Shown: one piece after another, positions 54,963 to 64,000 of the stretch
Position numbering within the stretch: position 1 is the first letter of the stretch
Layout: the number at the start of each line of letters is the position of its first letter
NCBI GenBank assembly: GCA_033026295.1
Contig: CM065182.1
Coordinates: 7,502,001 to 7,566,000 of the forward strand
Length of the DNA: 64,000 bases
Source of the DNA: Channa striata
Taxonomy: Eukaryota; Chordata; Actinopteri; Anabantiformes; Channidae
Direction of reading: 5' to 3'
Program-made: the position numbers and the translations under genes
The notes under the pieces: model-generated
What the model saw: the letters and a program-made list of their open reading frames with translations, nothing else
What the model was told of the DNA's origin: nothing
The model's database searches: none

Positions 54963-55203
54963 AATTCTGGGGTGCCCCAGGGTAACCTTAATTCTGTTTT
55001 CGTTGAATCCTCCTGCAGTAAGCGTATTGTGTCACTTCCTGTTCCTTCACACTGTTTCGGGTCTCTGCCGAAGGATTGTTCACTGGTTAATTGTAGCTGT
55101 TGTTTTCTAAATTAGTGATTTCTCTGTTTATAAACTATCACTTGGGGCATAAGATTTGTTTACGCAAACACCTGCTCTCCTGAAATAATTAAACAACTAG
55201 CTG

Positions 55204-56114
55204 ATGCTAACTAAACTTAATCGATCTAGCTTCGTTAGCCTAGCACCTTCTCCGTCTCCTTCTCTCTCTCCTCTGACTTGCTCTGTCTGCCACATGTTTA
55301 GTTTTTCCTCTGCCTCCTTTAGTGATAACGGTACTTGTAATAAGTGTAAGGTTATTGCAGCTTTGGAGGTGAGGCTGAATTGGAAGCACAGCTCCGCGCC
55401 ATGGAAAACAATCCAGCTATTCAGGCCCCGGTAGCTGGTGCGGACCAACCTAGCATAGCCACTGTTAGCTGTCCCTCAGCAGTACCCGAGCAGCCTGGAA
55501 GCCAGGCCGGCTGGGTGACTGTTCTTAAGCGATCTAATGCTAGACAGACGCCCGAGGTTCACCACCAGCCGGTTCACGTTTCTAATCGTTCTTCCCCACT
55601 CAGCGACGCACCCGCCGAGGAACGAACTCTGGTAATTGGCAACTCCATAGTCGGAAACGTGAAGTTAGAGACACCAGCGGCCATAGTCCAATGTTACCCT
55701 GGCGCCAGAGAGGGCGACATCGAATCCTATTTGAAAGTCCTGTCTAAGGATAAACGTAAATATAGTAAGATTATTATTCACGCAGTAACAAATGACGCCC
55801 GATTACGCAAATCGGAGGTCACTAAAACGAATATTGAATCGGTGTGTAACTTTGTAAAGACAATGTCGGACTCCGTAGTTTTCTCTGGACCCCTGCCAAA
55901 TCTGATCAGTGACGACATGTATAGCCGCATGTCGTCATTCAACCGCTGGCTGTCTAGGTGGTGTCCAGCAAACGATGTGGGCTACATAGACAATTGGAAA
56001 CATTTTTGGGGAAAGCCTAGGCTGATTAGGAGAGATGGCATCCATCCTACTTTTGATGGTGCCTCTGTCTTATCAAAAAATATGGCTGACTTTATTAGAC
56101 TACCAAAAGATTGA
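55204..56114 (+). pseudogene. L2-like ORF1, SGNH-esterase type
   Basis: A frame from 55204 has CSVC ... CNKC (zinc-binding pair) and ends its useful part at about 55375. The frame at 55380-56114 then continues with LRAMENNPAIQ and the SGNH-hydrolase-like domain: VIGNSIVGNV (nucleophile block), IIIHAVTNDARL (ND block, with AV in place of the usual VG) and RRDGIHPTFDGASVL (Asp and His block). The shift between the two frames suggests loss of a base near 55375. ORF1 proteins of CR1/L2 elements often carry this esterase. Confidence 0.75.
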
Positions 56115-56219
56115 CAGTCCAGAGTTGAGCCTAGGGCGCAGAGATCCAGTCCTACACGCTTCTCTGCAGTATCCTTACCACCGTCACCCCCCCACAACTC
56201 CCACATTCCTATAGAGACT

Positions 56220-59200
56220 GTGTCTGTTCACCGATCAACTATATTTTACAAACTAAAAATGACCACAAGAGGAGTTAATCATAATAACTTAATAAAAATC
56301 AGGACTGCTCCTCTTACTGAACAAAAAACTAAAACAATTAAATGTGGATTATTAAATATCAGATCTCTCTCATTTAAATCTCTGTTAGTAAATGACTTGA
56401 TAAGTGATCATCAATTTGATTTATTTTGTCTCACTGAAACCTGGTTGCAGAAGGAAGAATATGTTAATTTAAATGAGTCGACCCCCCCAAGCCATATTAA
56501 CTATCATGTTCCTAGAAGCTCAGGCCGAGGTGGAGGAGTAGCAGCAATCTATCACTCAAGCTTACCAATAAACCCTAGACCTAAACATAGTTATAAGTCA
56601 TATGAGAGTCTTACTCTGAGACTTTCACATCCAATTTGGAAAACTCAAAATCCACTTCTGTTTGTTATTGTGTACCATCCTCCAGTCCCTTATTCTGAAT
56701 TTTTGACTGAATTCTCAGATTTTCTAGCCGACTTAGTGCTTAGTGCAGATAAAGTCGTCATAGTGGGCGATTTTAACATTCATGTAGATGCTGACAGTAA
56801 CTCCCTCAACACGGCATTTACTTCATTATTAGATTCAATTGGTTTCTCTCAAAATGTAAAAGAACCCACTCATTGTTTTAGTGACACCCTAGACCTTATC
56901 CTTACATATGGCATTGAAATTGATAAACTAACAGTATTTCCTGATAATTCTGTTCTCTCTGACCATTTTCTAATAACATTTGAATTTAAATTAATGGACT
57001 ACACAGCAGCTAGAAAAAAGTTTTGCTTCAGTAGGTGTTTATCTGAAAACACTGTGAACAAATTTAAGGAAATGATCCCTTCGTCATTTACTTCAAGATG
57101 TACTGATATAACTGAGAGAAGCCACATTAACTGTACTCCTGTACAAGTTGATTACCTTACTGATAATTATGCAGCATCTTTAAGTTCTATACTTGATAGT
57201 GTTGCCCCTCTAAAAAAGAAGGCAGTAATTCTGAACAGGCGATCTCCATGGTATAGCTCGCAAACCCGCAATTTAAAGCAGGCGTCACGAAAACTAGAAA
57301 GGAAGTGGCGTTCCACTCACTCACAAGAATCACGCTTAGCCTGGAAAAAGAGTTTAGACTTATACAAATTAGCACTCCGTAAAGCCAGAACAGCATATTA
57401 TTCATCATTAATAGAGGAAAACAAGTACAACCCCCGGTTTCTTTTCAGCACTGTAGCCAGGCTGACTAAGAGCCATAGTTCAGCTGAGACTAGTATTCTC
57501 TCAACGCTATGCAGCAATGACTTCATGACCTTCTTCACAAACAAAATCGTAGCTATTAGAAATAAAATTCACCAGACCCTCCCCACAAATACAACGGAAT
57601 TAAAATCATGAGTAAGTCCTCAGTCCCTTTTAGACTGCTTGGTGCCCATAGATCTTGCTGAGTTAACTTCAACTATTATGGCATCTAAACCAACAACATG
57701 TCTGCTAGACCCTATTCCAGTTAGACTGCTCAAAGATGCTCTACCCTTATTAGACACGTTTGTATTAGATATCATTAATCTATCTTTACAAACAGGATAT
57801 GTACCAAAGGCCTAAAAGGTAGCTGTAATCAAACCTCTACTTAAAAAACCTAGTCTGGATCCAGGTGTCTTAGCCAATTACAGACCAATATCCAATCTTG
57901 CCTTTATTTCTAAAATACTTGAAAAAGTAGTTGTAAAGCAATTATGTGACCACCTGCGCAGAAACGACTTGTTTGAAGAATTTCAGTCAGGATTTAGAGT
58001 TCATCATAGCACAGAAACCGCACTGATTAAAGTCACCAACGATCTCCGTCTGGCTTCAGATAATGGACTTATCTCTACACTAGTTCTGCTAGATCTTAGT
58101 GCTGCATTTGACACCATTGATCACAGAATATTATTACAGAGACTAGAACATGTTATTGGAATTAAAGGAACTGCACTAAATTGGTTTAAATCGTATCTAT
58201 CAGATAGATTCCAATTTGTTTATGTTAATGATGAATCTTCCACATACACAAATGTTAGTTATGGAATTCCACAAGGCTCTGTGTTAGGACCAATACTCTT
58301 TACTCTATATATATCTCCTCTTGGCAACATTATTAGAAAACACTCTGTAAATTTTCACTGCTACGCCGATGACACACAGTTATATCTATATATGAAACCT
58401 GATGAAACAAACCAATTAATCAAACTACAAGCATGTCTAAAAGACGTAAGGTACTGGATGACGTATAATTTCCTTCTTCTAAACTCAGATAAAACTGAAG
58501 TTATTGTATTTGGGCCTAAAAGTCTAAGAGACATGTTTTCTAACCATATTGCTACTTTAGATGACATGACTCTGGCCCCAGTAGTACTGCAAGGAATCTC
58601 TGAGTCATTTTTGACCAGGATTTGTCATTTACCTCACCAGAAAAAAAAATAGAAGAAGGCTGTTCTAGAACAGCTTTCTTCCACCTAAGAAACATTGCCA
58701 AAATTAGGAGCATCCTCATTCAAAGTGATGCTGAAAAACTGGTTCATGCATTTGTTACTTCTAGATTGGACTACTGTAATTCTCTACTTTAAGGCTGCCC
58801 CAGTAACTCTCTAAAAAGCCTCCAATTAATCCAAAAATGCTGCAGCAAGATTGCTGACTGAGATTGGTAAAAGAGATCATATTTCACCTTCATTAGCTTC
58901 TCTCCATTGGCTTCCAATTAAAGGTAGAATATTATTTAGAACCCTTCTTCATACCAATAAAGCTCTAAACGGTCAAGCTCCATCATATCTAAAAGATCTC
59001 CTCGTACCATATTATTCTAATTGACCACGTCGGTCTCAGAATGAAGGACTACATGTGGTTCCCAGAATTTCCAAAAATAGAACGCGAGGCAGAGCCTTTA
59101 GCTATCAAGCTCCTCTCCTGTGGAACCAGCTCCCAGTCCAGATTCGGGAAGCAGACACCCTCTCTACTTTTAAGACTAGGCTCAAAACCTTCCTGTTCCA

Positions 59201-59220
59201 TAAAGCTTATAGTTGGTTAT
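56220..59220 (+). pseudogene. L2-like ORF2, endonuclease and reverse transcriptase, with stops
   Basis: The endonuclease occupies the 463-codon frame 56220-57611: LLNIRSLSFKS, FDLFCLTETWLQ, VIVGDFNIHVD, SVLSDHFLITFE. Stops at 57609 (TGA) and about 57813 (TAA) interrupt it. Reverse transcriptase follows in the same frame to 58652: FQSGFRVHHSTETALIKV, LLDLSAAFDTIDHRIL, GIPQGSVLGPILFTLYISPL and YADDTQLYLY with the catalytic Asp pair. A frameshift in an A run near 58645 puts the C-terminus (KLVHAFVTSRLDYCNSLL and later blocks) into other frames with further stops. It is not functional. Confidence 0.85.
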
Positions 59221-59722
59221 AGTCATGCTGTTATAGGCGTGGACTGCTGGGGGACTCTGCACTGTCCCACTTTCCTCTTCTCTCTCCCCATTCTCTCCTC
59301 TCACCCCACATTTGTAATGTCACCACTGTATGACATTAACTCTGTATCTTATTTGTCCCGTAGTCGTCTTTCTCCCTCTCTGTCCCCCTCTCTATGTCCC
59401 TGTCTTCAGGTGTCCCAGGATTTGGCGCTGTGTGTCCTCCAGTGTGCAGCTACTGGTCCTACTAACCTGCCCAATGTTTTGTTGTTGCTTTTGTTGTTCC
59501 GTTCTTTTCTCTCTCCACTTTCCACTCAGCCCAACCGGTCAAGGCCTGGTTCTGCTGGAGTTTTCTTCCGTTAAAGGGAGTTTTTCCTCTCCACTGTTAG
59601 CTATGGCTTGCTCAAGGGGGATTTGTTGGGTTTTCTCTACATTTTTGTATAGTCTTGACTTTATTATGTAAAGTGCCTTGAGATGACCTTGTTGTAAATT
59701 GGCGCTATATAAATAAAGTTGA

Positions 59723-60173
59723 GAGTCTGATTCTTGTTGCCATATTTTACATTCCTCTTATTAACCATTTTTTTCTGTTGGGTTCTATCTAGGAAACAGG
59801 AAAATCTACAATCACAGGTTATAAAAGAAATACACAGGAATGTGAATTTATTAATAAGTCTTTTTAAAATGATTTTAGAAAAAAAAGAAAGAATAATGAA
59901 GTCACTTTACCATTTTAATGGTATATAGAAGACATTAGTGCTATGGGTGGCTTTTGTTCGGATATCCTTGCTCCCAATATCCGTCCCTCTGACATTAAAT
60001 GCTTGCTGCTGTACGGAATTTCATGTGACTTAAATAGTATTTTCTTTTTACCTTTTATTATTTTTAGCTTTTCGTCGTACACCCTTCCTTTTGTTCTTGT
60101 TGTAAGCTTTACTGTATTTCTAAATTACTGTACTTCAATCCATTTTTTGTTATTATTTTTATTGTAAGTAGCT
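59723..60173 (+). other. OR pseudogene tail and OR upstream flank
   Basis: Begins with a 3' piece of an OR (GAGAGTCTGATTCTTGTTGC to TCTATCTAGGAAACAGG), the same sequence as in pseudogene 7377-7955, then flank matching 7956-8326. No gene is seen. Confidence 0.65.
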
Positions 60174-60278
60174 GAGATTAATTACGCTGAAGTTTAAACA
60201 CTAACATTTATGTTTAAGGACAATGTCATTAACCTGAATTCTCTGGTGATGCATAACATGTTGAACTCATTAGAATTA
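60174..60278 (+). promoter_or_regulatory. OR upstream module (for OR 60710)
   Basis: GAGATTAATTAC at 60174, GACAATGTCATTAACC, then AACTCATTAGAATT; 536 bases before the ATG. Confidence 0.6.
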
Positions 60279-60369
60279 AACCTTTTTGCCCACAGTGGTA
60301 TATGTTTGTCAAGAAAATGTTCAATCCTGGTCTCTGTAGAACAAATTAATGTCATTAAAAGGTTATAAC

Positions 60370-60490
60370 TTTCTCAGTACCATCAGGAAGGTTTATCTCT
60401 GGAGATCAATAACACAACTATATCTTTCAGTGTCCAAGAATCAGACAAGCAGTTGTTTACATGCTGCTTTTGGAGTCAGCATCACTCGGA
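60370..60490 (+). other. predicted 5' exon of OR 60710
   Basis: Ends CACTCGGA with donor GTAAATG at 60491; acceptor TTTCATTTAG ends 60666. ATG 60461 is out of frame with the receptor. Confidence 0.6.
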
Positions 60491-60709
60491 GTAAATGTTA
60501 ACTAGATAACCAGGTAAACTTGGTTTACTGACTTATAGGAAATGTTTAAACTGAATGTGAGTGTATTCTCTTTTGAAATGAAATCCTTGTAATAGTATAA
60601 CTTCATTGCATATGTAGTCTTTAGCTCCAAGCTTGTGGTGTGATGCCATTTTCTTGTTTCATTTAGGAGTTTTTACCCAAGGATAAGACGCAGCCTGTGG
60701 AGTCAAACT

Positions 60710-61672
60710 ATGTCTATGAGGACCGGACAGAACGATTCTGTCATCATTCATCCTCCAGGTTTTTATATTGTTGGATTTCAAACATTTCCCTTTATCAGTG
60801 TCTACTTCATATTTCTAGCTTTTGTCTATGTGGTTACAGTGATGTTCAATAGTTTGGTGATTTACACAATTACATCTAATCGTTCTTTACACACTCCAAG
60901 ATTTTTGGCTGTGGTCAATCTTGCAGTAATTGACGTGATCCTGAACACTTGTACTATTCCTGGTATGATAAAAATATTCTACTTTAAGGACAACTTTGTT
61001 CCATTTAACTTATGTTTAGTACAGATGTTTGTTTACTATGCTTTCATGACTTTGGAGTCATTTGCACTTGCTGTACTTGCCTATGACAGGTTGATTGCAA
61101 TATGTTTCCCTCTGCGTCAGAACTCAATCAACACACTGAGAAGCATGTCTTGTATTATTGGTCTGTGTTGGTGTTTTGCTCTAAGCATATGTGTGTTTTC
61201 AACCTGTATAATGACTCGACTGTCGTTTTGCAGTTCTCTCAACGTGTTCAGTTATTTCTGTGACTACACACCAGTTTATAGACTCGCCTGTAATGATTAC
61301 ACACTGCAGTGGTTTGCTGCCTCTGTGCTTTCTTTTTTGGTTCTTGCAGGACCATTTGGTTTCATTGTTCTGTCTTACATCATCATCCTGGTGTCTGTTT
61401 TCAGGATGAAATCTTTAGATAGGCGATTGAAAGCTTTGGCCACTTGTGTTGAGCATCTGATTATTGTTGCTGCATTTTACATTCCTCTTATTACCATTTT
61501 TAGCATTGGATTCTTTGTGCGAAACATTGACCCAGACCAGCGGGTGCTCAGTCTGTCTCTGGCCTCTTGCTCACCACCCTGTATCAATCCTATTGTGTAT
61601 TCTTTGAAAACCAAAGAGATCAGAACCAGAGCTTTTGCATTTGTAAAGCGTAAACGAGCAAATCACCATTGA
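60710..61672 (+). CDS. olfactory receptor, intact, 320 residues, mosaic
   Basis: Third MSMRTGQ-type receptor. The N-terminus and tail (VKRKRANHH) match OR 17923, but VIYTITSNRS, KIFYFKDN and VYYAFMTLES match OR 52322. The second outer loop and segment 5 (YTPVYRLACNDYTLQWFAAS, FLVLAGPFGF) match OR 27131/48328. Standard features are present: NDS at 8, HTPRFL, C102, AYDRLIAICFPLRQ, cysteines 174, 184 and 194, KALATCVEH, and PPCINPIVYSLKTKEIR. Loop 3 has SLDRRLKAL where relatives have SLDSR. The third outer loop is SIGFFVRNIDPDQR, as in the partial gene at the window start. AATAAA is at 61772. Confidence 0.95.
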   Translation: MSMRTGQNDSVIIHPPGFYIVGFQTFPFISVYFIFLAFVYVVTVMFNSLVIYTITSNRSLHTPRFLAVVNLAVIDVILNTCTIPGMIKIFYFKDNFVPFNLCLVQMFVYYAFMTLESFALAVLAYDRLIAICFPLRQNSINTLRSMSCIIGLCWCFALSICVFSTCIMTRLSFCSSLNVFSYFCDYTPVYRLACNDYTLQWFAASVLSFLVLAGPFGFIVLSYIIILVSVFRMKSLDRRLKALATCVEHLIIVAAFYIPLITIFSIGFFVRNIDPDQRVLSLSLASCSPPCINPIVYSLKTKEIRTRAFAFVKRKRANHH

Positions 61673-63167
61673 ATTATACAGTCTATAGCTAATACAACTA
61701 TATATAGATGCATCTGTATCCACAAACTTGACGTGCATTGCTAAGTGTGTGTAATGTGTAAGATGAGATCAAATAAAAACATTTCAATGTTTTGTTTGAT
61801 TCCTGCCTCCTCGCTTATTGTTTATGATATGTCTGCCAAATGATAAAATGTAAATCAGCCATTTTTCAATTCATGGAGTCTAATCTTGGGGCGAGAAATA
61901 TATTTGAAAACCAAGTGTAAACATCAAATCATCATGGAAGTGTCGCATTATAAAATGTTTATTAGGACAATTTACCATTTGAAGTTTTCCCAGAATATTA
62001 TTGAAATAAGTGTATTAACTGTCCAAATAAATGAATTAATTAAAAAAAAGGTTTCATTATTATAATAATGTGTTCTAATATAATTTCAGCCATACACAAG
62101 GAAATAACTATAGAATTGTATGTGATGAGTGCCTGCTTTCAAATGACTTCATGTAGACAGTGCAAACTGTACAATGTGTGATGTCCATACTTTAGTTACA
62201 CGTCCACTGTTTTCTGGTCTAATATATCTGCAGCATTGAGGGAATATTAAAGAAAACTCAACTGCATCCTTTTGAAAACACTGAAAAGAGTTTAACTTCA
62301 TCTCAGGCCGTTTAGACAACATTTAAAGTTACACTTTGACATTTACCTTTAAGTCAGAGGTACAAAAACTAGTTTCCCAGTGTTATTGTCTGAGGATCTG
62401 GGAGACCAAAATGAGTAGGAGGGTAAAACAGCAGCTTGTCAATCATGGTAGTGGCAGAATATAAGATTTATTATTCATAAGAATTATTCACTTCAACCTT
62501 TTTATTTTACTAAACATTCATAGATATGATAATGGTTTCATGGCAGGACTATGTGTTCTGCAACTATGTTTGTAATGAAAAAAATACTTTTTAATAAATA
62601 TTAATTCCATGCAATTCAACTTTATTTATATCATAGCTGTTTACAACCTAGTCATCTCAAGGTGCTTCAAATAATAAAGTGAAGTGTGAATATTAAGATC
62701 ACTTAAACAAATGTATCACTAAAAGTGCTCTAGTGGTTTTGTCATTAACTGGCCCACTGACTTTCAGTGAATACACAGTGAACTATGTCAGTACGTTCCA
62801 GTGGTGAGGAATCAACGTAAGGAACTTCACATACATTAAGGAAACATTAAACACCAAGTTAATTAGTTCTTTAAATTCTACTGTGTTATTTTTTGGCAGA
62901 ATCATTGCACAACATACATCATTAACAAACATCATGAAATTGGTGCTTGTGACAGCTATTATGATTATCATAACCCATACAAGCCATACAAGCCACTGAC
63001 TGTACTGGGAACCTTGTCAGAGAACCTCCAAAGAAGAATCTCCAAAACCAATGTGTGCCCAAAAACAGTTGGAATAGGACGTTTAAACTAATTTATAGGC
63101 AGAAGGATTGTTCAACATACAGCAATGACATAAATTCGGTCGCACAATTGTCTGATAATATCATGAC
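61673..63167. other. conserved 3' flank of OR 60710 and further OR flank
   Basis: 61673-62960 parallels 12034-13340. From 62995, GCCACTGACTGTACTGGGAA matches 43003 onward. No gypsy remnant lies at this third copy of the flank, unlike after OR 11071 and OR 17923. Confidence 0.65.
62611..62679 (-). repeat. L2-tail-like short repeat, fourth copy
   Basis: Same position after the receptor as 12966 and 19847. Confidence 0.5.
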
Positions 63168-63652
63168 AATGATAAAAATATTCTACCCTAAGGACAACTT
63201 TGTTCCATTTAACTTATGTCAACGTGATCAGTTTTTTCTGTGACTATGGGCCTGTGTTTAGACTCGCCTGTAATGATTACACACTGCAGTGGTCTGTGGC
63301 TCTGTGCTTTCTTGTTTGATTCTGGGTGGACCCTTGACTTTTATTTTTCTCTCTTATGTCATCATCCTGGTTACTGTGTTCAGAATGAAATCTTTAGGTA
63401 GTCGGGTGAAAGCTTTGTGTTGAGCATCTGATTATTGTGACTGTATTTTACATTCCTCTCATTGTCAGTTTCACTTTTGAGCTGTTTGTGCGACACATAG
63501 ACCCGGAGCAGAGTTCGCTCAGTCTGTCTCTGGCCTCGTGCATACCACCCTCTGTTAATCCTATTGTGTATTCTCTGAAAACCAAAGAGATCAGAACCAG
63601 AGTTCTGGCAAAAAATAAAATCACCATAGACCGACATAAAACGCATGTGTGA
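63168..63652 (+). pseudogene. olfactory receptor fragment, N-terminus and middle missing
   Basis: Starts within the segment 2-3 region (ATGATAAAAATATTCTACCC; KDNFVPFNLC), then joins directly to the second outer loop (CAACGTGATCAG, CDYGPVFRLACNDY). Segments 3-4 are deleted. A base is missing around CAGTGGTCTGTGGCTCTG, and about 11 bases are missing at AAAGCTTTGTGTTGAGC. The rest (ELFVRHIDPEQ, PPSVNPIVYSLKTKEIR) belongs to the OR 33463 group. It cannot make a receptor. Confidence 0.88.
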
Positions 63653-64000
63653 GAGTTTGGGCCATAACAGTTTGTTTAGAGCGTGAATCAGCAAATCACT
63701 GTTAAATGTTTCTGCTAATAAACTAAAAATCAAGATTATTGCTTTTACTGAATAAAGGAACATCATCCCTCTTTGGGTAGGAGCTGAAATTAACGGATCC
63801 ACCATTTTACTATACATACATTGTAAATATAGCGAGATGGAACGTGACTTTTTGCACAACTCCATACAGGTTTAATCAGTAAATAGAGGTCATGTGTCTA
63901 ACTTAAAAAAGGAAAATGCTAAAGCTACAGACCTGTGAGCAGTGAAATAAATGTGCTTTACCTGCAAAGCAGAGTTTTAAATTTGCCTACTACTACTACT
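63653..64000. other. OR 3' flank, copy of 34414-34790
   Basis: Same sequence order as after OR 33463 (for example GGTTTAATCAGTAAATAGAG), ending in a CTA repeat at the window edge. Confidence 0.65.

Larger units (their letters stand above)
54963..59722 (+). mobile_element. L2-like LINE, nearly full length but inactive
   Basis: About 4.8 kb, with ORF1 (esterase type), ORF2 (endonuclease and reverse transcriptase) and a 3' untranslated region ending GGCGCTATATAAATAAAG. It is the longest copy of the family that also appears at 5975, 29832 and 51027. The right end lies against the tail of an OR pseudogene (GAGAGTCTGATTCTTGTTGC); the left end lies against an RTE fragment. Confidence 0.88.

Overview
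This is vertebrate genomic DNA, almost certainly from a teleost fish. It holds part of a tandem cluster of olfactory receptor (OR) genes, all on the + strand and all from one closely related subfamily. Supporting signs are single-coding-exon seven-transmembrane receptors with fish-type OR motifs (HTPRFL, AYDRLIAIC, PxINPIVYSLKTKEIR), teleost-style retroelements (L2-like and RTE-like LINEs, Ty3/gypsy elements with a chromodomain), and AT-rich eukaryotic flanks with splice and polyadenylation signals. No bacterial operons, CRISPR arrays, tRNA or rRNA genes were seen.

Fifteen OR loci are recognisable. Nine have intact reading frames (starts at 3100, 11071, 17923, 23024, 27131, 33463, 48328, 52322, 60710). 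One is cut by the left window edge (2-307). Five are broken: 7377-7955 (start lost, internal deletions), 31091-32049 (one-base frameshift), 39057-39193 (cut by a gypsy remnant), 44252-45286 (three one-base deletions) and 63168-63652 (N-terminus and middle missing). Receptors of this kind sit in the cilia of olfactory neurons and signal through Golf and adenylyl cyclase. Ligands cannot be predicted from sequence.

Nearly every receptor carries the same upstream layout: (i) a module about 440-560 bases before the ATG with a GAGATTAATTA core and often CTAATTAGAACC, (ii) a conserved block of about 100-120 bases ending in a GTAAAT or GTAAAC splice donor, (iii) an intron of about 135-200 bases ending in an AG acceptor, and (iv) a short leader before the coding ATG. 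In four genes an ATG in the first exon would splice in frame with the receptor; in others the same ATG would open a short or overlapping upstream frame.

Layout. 1-5000: receptor tail, OR 3100, a small inverted-repeat DNA element. 5580-10400: LINE debris, an OR pseudogene, the scar of a deleted OR, a 1.1-kb insertion. 10400-21900: two tandem OR-plus-gypsy units. 21900-35100: four ORs (23024, 27131, 31091, 33463) with a LINE tail. 35105-42625: an RTE LINE with a piggyBac relic inside it, an OR stub, and a gypsy element. 43075-53470: a second copy of about 10 kb of the 21875-32240 region, offset about 21.2 kb. 53470-59722: other repeats and a long but dead L2-like LINE. 59723-64000: OR 60710 and one more fragment. 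The cluster has grown by segmental duplication and shows signs of gene conversion, deletion and transposon damage.
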